A stretch of DNA of 64,000 bases, taken from Saprospiraceae bacterium. GTDB taxonomy: Bacteria; Bacteroidota; Bacteroidia; Chitinophagales; Saprospiraceae. This document shows, piece after piece, positions 1-7,775 of the stretch. The stretch covers positions 1-64,000 of the forward strand of contig JABDMH010000137.1 in the NCBI GenBank assembly GCA_013001595.1, written 5' to 3'. Numbering within the stretch: the first letter of the stretch is position 1; each line of letters starts with the position of its first letter. The notes under the pieces are model-generated. The model worked only from the letters and a program-made list of their open reading frames with translations. It did no database searches and was not told where the DNA came from. The position numbers and the translations under genes are program-made.

Positions 1-251
1 ACGCTATCTCCTTGCGCAGCTATCGAGGCTATATTGGTCACCAGCTCACTTACCAGTATACTGGCGCTGTCATTAACACCTATCGAGGCATTAATGTGTG
101 TACAGTTGGGTCCTATCTGGGCTTGTACCGCAAAAGCCCCTAAGCATACAAGTAAGGCTACCTGTATATACTTGAAGGGCGATTTATAGCGCCAAAGTCC
201 CTCACGGATCCAACACGAATAATCCGAAGAAGTAAAACTCGTCTTTTTCAT
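1..251 (-). CDS. N-terminus of a large secreted surface protein (partial)
   Basis: An open frame starts at an ATG (complement of 249-251) and runs off the left edge after 83 codons. The first ~45 residues carry basic residues, then a hydrophobic stretch ending in AVQAQ, which fits a signal peptide with an unusually long charged N-region. The mature part begins with a motif of the form xCTHINASIGVNDSASILVS. In Saprospiria this opening (Cys, then a short sentence about a value being 'asserted' as a beta strand) is typical of very large repeat proteins that end in a type 9 sorting domain, but that end lies outside the window. The function cannot be given; export is the firm inference. Confidence 0.6.
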   Translation of the reverse strand, partial: MKKTSFTSSDYSCWIREGLWRYKSPFKYIQVALLVCLGAFAVQAQIGPNCTHINASIGVNDSASILVSELVTNIASIAAQGDS

Positions 252-611
252 GAGTAACAGTTTTGATTTAATAAAATTTTCGGTTTCTGCATAAGTCAAA
301 ATCAGGGCAATGTTTTTTTTACCCGGTCATATTAGTATCAAGAACAATACCAAAGCCCGAACTTTTGGGTAGATGAACAGATGAGGAAAATTCCTTATGT
401 ATTAAAGAATTTTTTAATGTGAAAAACACCCTGTCACCGAGGAAAAACGGGGAAATCTAGACATACAGCACAAATACCATATACTTTTCAATATGTATCA
501 GTCAAATAAACATTATATTTTTATTTAATGTGTATTCGCACTTGCGCGCACTGGTCATATAAAGAATTCCATTATATGTTGATTAATGATATATAAGTGT
601 GCTGAAAAAAA
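252..611. other. Intergenic, no gene seen
   Basis: AT-rich spacer between the divergent upstream side of the left-edge gene and the ilvE terminator. All frames are broken by stops. It must hold the promoter of the left-edge gene, but no clear TAnnTTTG box was found near its start. Confidence 0.5.
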
Positions 612-614
612 GGC

Positions 615-649
615 ATAAAAAAAAAGCTGGCGCTTTTTAGCACCAGCTT
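615..649 (-). terminator. Rho-independent terminator of ilvE
   Basis: Inverted repeat AAGCTGG (624-630) / CCAGCTT (643-649) with an inner GC/GC pair. On the minus strand it is followed directly by a run of nine T (complement of 617-625). It sits about 43 bases after the ilvE stop and has the right polarity. Confidence 0.85.
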
Positions 650-691
650 CTTTGAGTCAATTTTTTGGCTAAATCGCCCCTAAATCCAGCT

Positions 692-1762
692 TTATGATAC
701 ATCAACACCTGCAAAAACAGGGTGTGTCCAATCGAAGTGATCCGGTATTTCACCCTTTCTTATGCCATTCAATTGGCTTTTTAGTTGTTGAGCTAAGTTG
801 TTGTCTTCGACAGGTAATTTGATCACTCGATCTTTGTATTTGATATGTGAGACGTCAACGGCGACTGCGGCTGTCCCAGAGCCAAAGACCGCATTGAGTT
901 CTCCTTTCTCGTATGCAGCAAAGACTTCATCTATAGATATCGCGCGTTCTTCACAGGGAATCTGGTCTCGTTTCAACAGTTGAAGGAAGCTATCTCTAGT
1001 GATTCCTTTCAATATGGCGCCATCTGTCTTTGGAGTGACTACAGTATCGCCAATGACAAAGAAGATATTCATTGTACCAACTTCCTGGGCATACTTGAAT
1101 TCCTTGCCATCCAACCATAGAATTTGATCGTACCCCTCTTCCATAGCTTTCTTTGACGCATACAATGAAGCAGCATAATTGCCTGAGGTCTTCGCTTCAC
1201 CGACACCACCAATTGCCGCTCGTATATATTTATCACTTGCCAGCAATTTAACCGGCTGACTGTAGTATGGTGCTACGGGCAAGGTAAGTATGATGAATTT
1301 AAATGTTTCAGAAGGAGCAACTCCCAGGAATTCATCCGTGGCAAACATAAAAGGTCTAATATACAGTGCGCTGCCCTCCCCCTCAGGAATCCAAGCTTCT
1401 TCCAAAAGCACCAGCTGCTTTACTGCATCAATAAACAATTCTTCATCTACTGCCGGCATACACATACGTTCAGCAGATGCATTCAAGCGCCTGGCATGCA
1501 TTTTCGGTCTAAAAAGAATGGGGGTGCCTTCCAGATTTTTAAAGGCTTTCATTCCTTCAAATATGGATTGACCATAGTGCAGGGTACAATTGGCAGGATG
1601 CAGGGATAGTTCACTGACAGGTTCGATCGTTGCATCATGCCATTTACCATCTCGATAATCCATGCTGAACATATGATCGGTAAAGACGCGGCCAAAAGGA
1701 ATATTTGTCAGGTCTACTGATGCCAATCTTGATACCGCGATGTGATCGATTGCTATTTCCAT
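692..1762 (-). CDS. ilvE: Branched-chain amino acid aminotransferase
   Basis: A 356-residue fold-type IV PLP enzyme that reversibly transaminates Leu, Ile and Val with 2-oxoglutarate in the cytoplasm. The catalytic lysine is K191 in GEAKTSGNYAAS, which matches the YKxGGNYG context of eukaryote-like BCATs. The motif LHYGQSIFEGMKAF (61-74) and EVGTMNIFF (237-245) are further family hallmarks, and the length is normal for the long BCAT type. It is transcribed alone, with its own promoter (-7 box at 1783-1790) and terminator, and is divergent from the next gene. The start is supported by the promoter lying only ~20 bases upstream. Confidence 0.96.
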   Translation of the reverse strand: MEIAIDHIAVSRLASVDLTNIPFGRVFTDHMFSMDYRDGKWHDATIEPVSELSLHPANCTLHYGQSIFEGMKAFKNLEGTPILFRPKMHARRLNASAERMCMPAVDEELFIDAVKQLVLLEEAWIPEGEGSALYIRPFMFATDEFLGVAPSETFKFIILTLPVAPYYSQPVKLLASDKYIRAAIGGVGEAKTSGNYAASLYASKKAMEEGYDQILWLDGKEFKYAQEVGTMNIFFVIGDTVVTPKTDGAILKGITRDSFLQLLKRDQIPCEERAISIDEVFAAYEKGELNAVFGSGTAAVAVDVSHIKYKDRVIKLPVEDNNLAQQLKSQLNGIRKGEIPDHFDWTHPVFAGVDVS

Positions 1763-1782
1763 GCTGCCATCTTATTTAATCT

Positions 1783-1815
1783 CAAAATTAGGTATTTTGC
1801 CCATTGAAGTTAAAC
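1783..1815 (-). promoter_or_regulatory. Bacteroidota-type promoter of ilvE
   Basis: On the minus strand GTTTAA (1810-1815), a 19-base spacer, then TAATTTTG (1783-1790). The second element is an exact TAnnTTTG -7 box and the spacing fits the Bacteroidota consensus; the -33 element is only a partial match. The predicted transcript start is ~15 bases before the ATG. Confidence 0.6.
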
Positions 1816-1849
1816 CATTACACCATTAAAATCCAGTGTAGATCCAATT

Positions 1850-2278
1850 ATGCCTCAAATACCGTTTCAAAAACTGCACCGATATGCTATCCCAACGTCT
1901 AGTGCCCCGCAAACGCGGGGAGATCTTGACAAAAAAATCTGGATCGTCTTAGACAGTGGAGAGAACGGAAAAGCACAACTCAGCCTCCTTGAAAGAATCT
2001 TACAAGCTGTAGGTAAATCACTGTCCGATGATACCTGCACGCTTCTTTATCAACAAGAACCATTTCATTTATCAAGACTAATGGCAGCCCATCGTCCTAA
2101 GCTGGTGCTGTCTTTTGGAGTTCCCCCAATCGATTTGGGTTTGAATATACGCGGTAAACCATATAAACAAGTAAAGATGCAAGGCACTCAATTCTTATTT
2201 GTAGATGGTATGGAAAAACTTGCCTCCGACCAAGAGGCAAAAAAGAACCTGTGGGCAATTCTCCAAAAACTCTTCTAA
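1850..2278 (+). CDS. Conserved hypothetical protein, 142 aa
   Basis: I do not recognise this family with certainty. The protein is soluble, lacks a signal peptide, and has an alternating strand/helix pattern: a strand at KIWIVLDS (29-36), a helix, then a strand at KLVLSFGVPP (84-93), and a C-terminal helix AKKNLWAILQKLF. This looks like a small Rossmann-like domain. It lies 22 bases upstream of rdgB on the same strand, so the two are probably co-transcribed. A role near nucleotide or DNA metabolism is only suggested by that neighbour. The opposite-strand reading frames across this region lack any recognisable content. Confidence 0.7.
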   Translation: MPQIPFQKLHRYAIPTSSAPQTRGDLDKKIWIVLDSGENGKAQLSLLERILQAVGKSLSDDTCTLLYQQEPFHLSRLMAAHRPKLVLSFGVPPIDLGLNIRGKPYKQVKMQGTQFLFVDGMEKLASDQEAKKNLWAILQKLF

Positions 2279-2300
2279 AATTCCCTGATACAGTAGGCAT

Positions 2301-2906
2301 ATGAAATCCCTCACCTTCGCCACGCGCAATGAACATAAGATCAAGGAGGTTAACCAGATCCTGAAGAAATTTGCTTTTCCACCGCAGCCAGCCATTTCCG
2401 TCACAGGCCTTCAAGCACTCAATTGCTTCGACGAACTTCCTGAAACAGGCAGTACCATCGCTGAAAACGCCGCGCAAAAGGCTCAATTTGTATTTGACAA
2501 GTTTGGAGTGGATTGTTTTGCTGAAGATACGGGCCTCTTCATTGATGCGCTGGATGGAAGACCAGGTGTTGATACCGCACACTATGCTGGTCCAGAAAGA
2601 GATGCACAAAAAAATATGGATAAAGTGCTTAGGGAATTAACAGGTGTTAGAAATCGAAGTGCAAGATTTAAAACTGTCATGGCACTTATGACCAATCGAA
2701 GACTGCATTTTTTTGAAGGCTTGGTCGAAGGAAGCATCCTTCACCAAAAAAGTGGAATTGGCGGATTTGGATACGATCCTATTTTTACTCCAACTACCAG
2801 TCATCTCTCTTTTGCCCAATTGACTGCAGAGGAGAAAAACAAGATCAGTCATAGATACCGAGCATTGGTGAAGATGATCCGGTTTCTCACCTTCAGTAGC
2901 AAGTAA
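2301..2906 (+). CDS. rdgB: Non-canonical purine NTP pyrophosphatase (RdgB/HAM1 family)
   Basis: Hydrolyses dITP, ITP and XTP to the monophosphates and so keeps deaminated purines out of DNA and RNA. Family motifs are in order: TRNEHKIKEV near the N-terminus (substrate-binding T/SxN-xxK), FAEDTGLFIDAL (residues ~73-84, metal and base contacts), AHYAGPER, GGFGYDPIF (~155), SFAQLTAEEKN and the final ISHRYRAL (SHR motif). The 201-residue length is normal. It follows the 142-residue unknown gene after a 22-base gap. A weak hairpin with a later T-run lies ~30 bases after its stop (2933-2959). Confidence 0.95.
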   Translation: MKSLTFATRNEHKIKEVNQILKKFAFPPQPAISVTGLQALNCFDELPETGSTIAENAAQKAQFVFDKFGVDCFAEDTGLFIDALDGRPGVDTAHYAGPERDAQKNMDKVLRELTGVRNRSARFKTVMALMTNRRLHFFEGLVEGSILHQKSGIGGFGYDPIFTPTTSHLSFAQLTAEEKNKISHRYRALVKMIRFLTFSSK

Positions 2907-3240
2907 TCGATACATCACCAAAAATACTCGATATAGCGGGGGCTATGCCTGTGTTTTTTGAATCGTCTGCGACCAAAATAAGCCAGCGAGCTAAATCGAG
3001 CCAGTAATTCAACGGTCTCCTAGGGTCTGCGTTCTAGCAATCGCTGCCCGAATACCTATCGAGCCAAGGCTATGGGCTATCCTAAAATTGGCATTGATCG
3101 ATTTTCAAAACTCATGGGCTCTAGGATCCGGTCACGGCTTGTAATTGGTATTTCCGGGGAATTAGATTCTGTAGTAGTTAAACGTAAGTTCAGGTTGGTT
3201 ACCAGATCCCCCCACAACTCGGGTTGGTTCCCAGACCCAA
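2907..3240. other. Intergenic between convergent genes
   Basis: No coding frame is supported. It contains a small hairpin ATAGC/GCTAT (2933-2946) followed by T6 at 2954, possibly a weak terminator for rdgB. It also has an imperfect direct repeat, GGTTGGTTACCAGATCCC at 3193-3210 and a close copy at 3222-3238. Confidence 0.5.
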
Positions 3241-4104
3241 CTACCACAGTAAGTCTACGATAAAAAACAAACAGAACACCAAACTACCAATGCCATTGGT
3301 AGTGAAGAAGGCCAAATTTACCTTATCAAGCCGTCCAGGCTTGACGAGTAGATGTTGATATACTAATAGCGCAATGAAGAGAAGGGCACCGATCCAATGT
3401 AAAATCGACAGTGCTGAATAATCTTGCTGAGCAAGCCAGCCAGCCAGAATCATCAGTAATGCACAACATACATGAAGCGCAGTAGAAATATGCAAGGCTC
3501 CTTGTTGGCCAAATCGAACCGGCAAAGACCTTAGATTCTGCCCCTTATCAAAATCGATGTCTTGCAAAGCGTAAATAATATCAAATCCGGACACCCAAGT
3601 TAAGACCACCAGTCCATAGATGATGGGAATCCAATGAAACGCTCCAGATACAGCCAGATATGCGCCAACTGGTGCGAGGGCCAGCCCTAATCCCAAAATC
3701 AAATGACAAAGTGCCGTGTAGTGCTTGGTGTAGCTATACCCCAAGACCACCGCTAAAGCTACGGGAGACAAGTAAAAACACAGTGGGTTAATGAAATACG
3801 TAGTAACAATAAATAGCAAGCAATTCACGATGATGAATGTCCGCGCACGTCGCGATGAAATGACACCGGCAGGAATCTCTCGCTGGTTGGTCCTGGGATT
3901 GAGCGCATCTATATCGCGGTCTACATAACGATTAAAAGCCATGGCAGCATTCCGAGCAAACACCATGCATGCGACAACTTTGACCAGCGTCATCCAAGTA
4001 AGCTCATCTCCATACCATTTCACACCGAGAAAAAAACCCAATAAGGCAAAGGGTAGTGCAAAGATCGTATGACTGAACTTGACTAACGATAAATAATCTT
4101 TCAT
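3241..4104 (-). CDS. ubiA: UbiA-family polyprenyltransferase (quinone biosynthesis)
   Basis: An integral membrane prenyltransferase that joins a polyprenyl chain to an aromatic acid ring in quinone synthesis. Both Asp-rich motifs are present: NRYVDRDID (58-66) and DIIYALQDIDFD (175-186), each in a cytoplasmic loop between helices. About eight or nine hydrophobic segments span the 287 residues. In organisms that lack ubiquinone, this subgroup is thought to act in the futalosine route to menaquinone (MqnP), and that is my preferred reading, though the window has no other mqn gene to confirm it. It lies downstream of the DUF1573 gene but is separated from it by a strong hairpin. Confidence 0.88.
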   Translation of the reverse strand: MKDYLSLVKFSHTIFALPFALLGFFLGVKWYGDELTWMTLVKVVACMVFARNAAMAFNRYVDRDIDALNPRTNQREIPAGVISSRRARTFIIVNCLLFIVTTYFINPLCFYLSPVALAVVLGYSYTKHYTALCHLILGLGLALAPVGAYLAVSGAFHWIPIIYGLVVLTWVSGFDIIYALQDIDFDKGQNLRSLPVRFGQQGALHISTALHVCCALLMILAGWLAQQDYSALSILHWIGALLFIALLVYQHLLVKPGRLDKVNLAFFTTNGIGSLVFCLFFIVDLLW

Positions 4105-4155
4105 TCAAAGTGGCTGTCCATAAAGAAGTATGCAGTATGCTGGTCAGAAACACAT

Positions 4156-4184
4156 GAAGCCTGTATAATTGATATACAGGCTTC
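4156..4184 (-). terminator. Perfect 12-bp hairpin between the DUF1573 and ubiA genes
   Basis: GAAGCCTGTATA (4156-4167) pairs perfectly with TATACAGGCTTC (4173-4184) around a 5-base loop. It lies 76 bases after the DUF1573 stop and 52 bases before the ubiA start. The T-tract after it on the minus strand is poor, so it may act as a terminator, a partial attenuator or an RNA-stabilising 3' end. Confidence 0.55.
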
Positions 4185-4259
4185 AGGTACAAGGTAGCCT
4201 TCCAGCTGTCTATGCCGGAATATAACCTTGACTAAAGTCTTAAATAGCTGTCAGTTATA

Positions 4260-4784
4260 CTAACCTGCCTCTTCCGGCTTCTGTACTTCACCAGAGATGG
4301 TAAGCACTGTTTTAGCCGGATCAGTGTTAGCTGTTACGGTTACCGTTTTTGTTTGTTTTCCGGATTTACCCTTCGAATCAAACTCAACATGAATCTCACC
4401 ACTTTCACCTGGCGCTACGGGTTCTTTAGTCCAGCTAGGAGTTGTGCATCCGCAGCTTGGCTTCACATTACTCAACACCAAAGCTTCATTGCCTGTATTG
4501 GTAAATTTGAAGATGTGCGCAACCTTCTCTCCTTGCTCGATTGCGCCATAGTCATGTCGTGTCTCTGCAAATTCCAATGATGTTGTTGGTCCGGTGGGCA
4601 CTTGATCTGCAGCCGGTGTAGGTACTGCATTATCGGATGTTGCTACTGCATCGGCTCCAGTGTTCTCGATGGCAGCTTTCGCTTCTTCTTTCGCAGCATC
4701 ACCACCATCATTTTGACAGCTGACCATGATAAGTCCGCTCATAGCCAATAGCGCTACTGAAAAGGACATTCTCAATCGTTTCAT
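4260..4784 (-). CDS. DUF1573 lipoprotein
   Basis: A 174-residue lipoprotein. The signal peptide ends in a lipobox LIMVSC with Cys23, followed by an acidic/Ala-rich linker (24-60). The rest (~68-170) is a DUF1573 domain, an Ig-like fold recognised by the series HDYGAIEQGE, FKFTNTGNEAL, the CGCT motif in KPSCGCTTPSW, and FDSKGKSGKQTK. Family members are widespread in Bacteroidota and have no settled biochemical role; they are exported, probably to the periplasmic or outer-membrane side. It is monocistronic by its own promoter and the hairpin downstream. Confidence 0.92.
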   Translation of the reverse strand: MKRLRMSFSVALLAMSGLIMVSCQNDGGDAAKEEAKAAIENTGADAVATSDNAVPTPAADQVPTGPTTSLEFAETRHDYGAIEQGEKVAHIFKFTNTGNEALVLSNVKPSCGCTTPSWTKEPVAPGESGEIHVEFDSKGKSGKQTKTVTVTANTDPAKTVLTISGEVQKPEEAG

Positions 4785-4807
4785 ATGTTTACTTTCTTTA
4801 ATTTGAA

Positions 4808-4815
4808 CAAAAATA
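4808..4815 (-). promoter_or_regulatory. -7 box for the DUF1573 gene
   Basis: TATTTTTG on the minus strand is an exact TAnnTTTG element 23 bases upstream of the ATG. The -33 element is weak (CTTT). Confidence 0.5.
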
Positions 4816-4897
4816 GTTATTTGAACAGTAATAAAAAGATTACTTCCCCAATTTTATTGCCTCTCAGCGGTAAAAACAGCGCTTAGCCTACGCCTAT

Positions 4898-6523
4898 TCA
4901 TTTACCACAGAACGTGAGAAAGGCGTCTACATCTCTTGCGTTGAGACAACCTTCCTTGTCCAACCACCCTTTCCTTGCAATCTTCACGCCAAAATCGACG
5001 TAATTTATGGCCTCTTTGGCGTGCGCATCGGGATTGATGCTAATGAGCACCTCCTTCTCCCGTGCCTTAGCGATCCATCTCCAATCTAGATCTAAACGAT
5101 AAGGGCTGGCATTGAGTTCAATAGCGACTCGATTGGCCGCACAAGCATCAATGATCTTGGCCATATCCAATGGGTATCCTTCACGTCCCAAAAGTAGCCT
5201 TCCGGTTGGATGGCCCAGCATATTAGTGTGCGGGCTTTCAACTGCACGGATGATCCGATCTGTAGCCTTTCTTTCATTCATCCTAATGTTTGTATGGATG
5301 GAAGCAATGACTACCTCAAAACCAGCCAACAGTTCATCATCATAGTCCAAATTTCCATCGTTTAGAATATCACATTCGATCCCCTTGAGAATCCTAAAAC
5401 GATCCACTGCAAAATTGTTCAATTGATCTATTTCCTCCCATTGTCGGATTACATTTTTACGACTTACCCCATTGGCATACACCGCAATTTGCGAGTGATC
5501 CGTAACCACAAAATATTGATACCCTGCACCCTTGCAATAGGCTGCCATTTCTTCAAGACCATCCACACCATCAGAATATAGGCTATGGGCATGCACCACT
5601 CCCAAGATATCTTCACGTCGGACAAGTCTATCAGGTGGTTGTGCTCCGGCTACGGCCAGGGCTCGTGCTTCGGGAGACAAGTATCTGATACCCAATTCAT
5701 CAAAGCAAGCTTCTTCATTCGTATATGCTGCACCTTTCAGCCGTCCTGCCAATGCTCGTGGACCGGTACTAGCAAATAGTCGAAGCACAAAGTCTTGCGG
5801 AGTACTCAGGTATATGTGTAAAGGAATTTCCTGATATGCTAAAGACAGATGCTCAGCACGTTTCTCAATTAAAGACATGTCTGGAAGGGCAAGTATTTCG
5901 TCAAGGACATCGTCTTCAGCAGCAATAAGCAATTCCAGCTTATCTAGCACAGGGTCACAACGACGAAACGATCCGGTCCATGACATTTGAATACTGGGAA
6001 GGGTAGATTGCAGTATTTCCATCAAGTGATCTGCCATTTCCTTGACGTTAATGTGAAGAAAATTGGCACGATTGCGCAGAAAAAACTCGAGTTGCCGACG
6101 TACCTCCTGTTGCGTTTTGGCACCGAATCCCTTGAGTTCGACCAAACGATTTTCATTGCATGCATACAGCAATTCGGTGGCACTTTCTACACCTAGTTCC
6201 TTCCATGCCGCTTTGATCTTTTTAGGCCCAATGCCTTTGACATTGAGCATCTCCAAGATGCCCTGAGGGACTTCCGACTTGTATCGCTCCAGGGTTTGCA
6301 TGGTCCCCGTATTCAGCAACTCTTGAATTTTCCCTGCAATGGCCTTTCCCACTCCTTCAATGGCATTGATTTCATCCATACTCATTTCGGCGAGTGGTGA
6401 GCCCAACTTCTTCAGTGTGCCAGAAATCCGTTGGTATGAGCGAATCTTATAATGGTTTTCGCCCTGGAACTCCATGATTTTTGCCAACTGGTCGAAAGAC
6501 CTTGCCAATTCTTTGTTACCCAT
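4898..6523 (-). CDS. polX: PolX-like protein with degenerate polymerase site and intact PHP domain
   Basis: A 541-residue member of the bacterial PolX family: helix-hairpin-helix region (~50-145), pol-beta-like region (~150-300), C-terminal PHP phosphoesterase (~305-541). The PHP metal motifs are complete: HAHSLYSDG (311-319), VTDHSQ, GIECDIL, ASIHTN, LGHPTGR and INPDAHA. The polymerase site is not: after GSFRR (184-188) the two metal-binding Asp of the family (D-x-D) align with K195 and E197, and the third Asp aligns with H236. The protein should therefore be a DNA-binding PHP nuclease or phosphoesterase rather than a polymerase. The reading frame is intact and the length near normal, so this is divergence and not decay. 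Confidence 0.88.
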   Translation of the reverse strand: MGNKELARSFDQLAKIMEFQGENHYKIRSYQRISGTLKKLGSPLAEMSMDEINAIEGVGKAIAGKIQELLNTGTMQTLERYKSEVPQGILEMLNVKGIGPKKIKAAWKELGVESATELLYACNENRLVELKGFGAKTQQEVRRQLEFFLRNRANFLHINVKEMADHLMEILQSTLPSIQMSWTGSFRRCDPVLDKLELLIAAEDDVLDEILALPDMSLIEKRAEHLSLAYQEIPLHIYLSTPQDFVLRLFASTGPRALAGRLKGAAYTNEEACFDELGIRYLSPEARALAVAGAQPPDRLVRREDILGVVHAHSLYSDGVDGLEEMAAYCKGAGYQYFVVTDHSQIAVYANGVSRKNVIRQWEEIDQLNNFAVDRFRILKGIECDILNDGNLDYDDELLAGFEVVIASIHTNIRMNERKATDRIIRAVESPHTNMLGHPTGRLLLGREGYPLDMAKIIDACAANRVAIELNASPYRLDLDWRWIAKAREKEVLISINPDAHAKEAINYVDFGVKIARKGWLDKEGCLNARDVDAFLTFCGK

Positions 6524-6618
6524 ATGTTGGATTACTTTTAAAGCTGCCGAATGATGGTTCTCAAGGCAATGATGGAAGCGCTCACGTCAAAAAGAGTACG
6601 GAGTAGGTAACCACAGAA

Positions 6619-7545
6619 TTATTCACCATCGACGAGATCCAGTAGCTTCCCAAAAACACGATTGTAGATGCCTGACGAATCCGAATAGAAGTAGGCATCT
6701 TCATTCAATGATGAATGTAAGATAAAATCTTGTGTGGTATCCTGTGCAGCATATGCTAACACTTGAATGGGCTGTAGGATATTATTTCCTTCAAAGGCGA
6801 CCTGACCCAACTGTGAACCCATTTCTGTTGTAGGGTTCTCCACAAAACTGGCACCACTCACGTTACCCAGTGTGCTCAAATAGGTGGCCATAGATGACGA
6901 ATCTACTGCCAAATTGTTTACCCTCCAGGAAGAAGCACCTTTTGAAAAAGTATAGACTTCACCATCCATATTCAGGTCTATTTTCGTCAAAGCATCCTTA
7001 GCCAATGACAGCATCTCTTTATTTCGATAATTGGTATAGTCTTGTGACAGACTCATGCTAAGAAATCCATCTACAGAATAGACTTCGTCTTTATCCGGAT
7101 GTTTAAGGTAGGAAATGCCATTACGGGTGGCTTGATTAAAACTAAATCGTCCTACAACCAAATCCCCCAAAGGATTAGTACCACTGTATAATGTGATGAA
7201 AGTACCCAAAGAATCGTTTACATTATAATCTGCAAATTTGTCCGGATTCTTAGAAACGATGCGATCGGCCTTGATTGAAATCATATTTGCTAAGAGTGAT
7301 TGCACGCTTTGTGAAGCAGCTTCATAAGTTTTTCCTCCCACCGACACGGTCCATGCCCCTGCAGATTTTTGCAGCGTAAATGGTTCGTCGTTAGATGGTC
7401 GTACTTCCACCTTGTTTACCAGTGAGGTATCTATAGACATGATTTCCGGGTCAAAACTTCGATCTCGGTTACCTCCGGCAAATTTAACAAGTAAATATAT
7501 GAGCAGTAATACACCAAAAGTGATGGCAAGTGTTTTATTATTCAT
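6619..7545 (-). CDS. DUF4340 domain protein, membrane-anchored
   Basis: A 308-residue protein with one N-terminal membrane segment (TLAITFGVLLLIYLLVKFAG) and an exported domain that resembles DUF4340: a repeated strand-rich half with VNKVEVRPS, FTLQKSAGAWTV, RIVSKNPDKFADYNV and similar segments. DUF4340 proteins are regularly encoded next to GldG-like ABC components, as here (230 bases downstream of gldG), and are thought to work with that transporter at the membrane surface. The precise role is unknown. The 230-base gap before it holds no gene and no clear promoter. Confidence 0.85.
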   Translation of the reverse strand: MNNKTLAITFGVLLLIYLLVKFAGGNRDRSFDPEIMSIDTSLVNKVEVRPSNDEPFTLQKSAGAWTVSVGGKTYEAASQSVQSLLANMISIKADRIVSKNPDKFADYNVNDSLGTFITLYSGTNPLGDLVVGRFSFNQATRNGISYLKHPDKDEVYSVDGFLSMSLSQDYTNYRNKEMLSLAKDALTKIDLNMDGEVYTFSKGASSWRVNNLAVDSSSMATYLSTLGNVSGASFVENPTTEMGSQLGQVAFEGNNILQPIQVLAYAAQDTTQDFILHSSLNEDAYFYSDSSGIYNRVFGKLLDLVDGE

Positions 7546-7775
7546 ACTAATTATTTAGTTTTTTTTTGATAAACCATGTTAGTGGAATGAAACATTCAGA
7601 TGAGTACTATCAGTTGGATTTATTTTGTGCCAAATCGAATCTCGGATTCCGACCGCAGCGTCGGCAGAAGCAATATCGCAGATAGGTGAAGCTATGTTAG
7701 GATATTGATGATGAGGAGTTGGTGCAAAAGAAATCAATTGCTATACTTGATTTGAGTGTTTCAATCCACTAGTAC

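Noticed and set aside
2097-2609. 170-codon minus-strand frame opposite the 142-residue gene and rdgB
   Set aside because: It is the complement of rdgB coding sequence, which has clear family motifs.
3072-3263. 63-codon plus-strand frame before the ubiA stop
   Set aside because: It spans low-level direct repeats and ends inside the opposite gene; no support.
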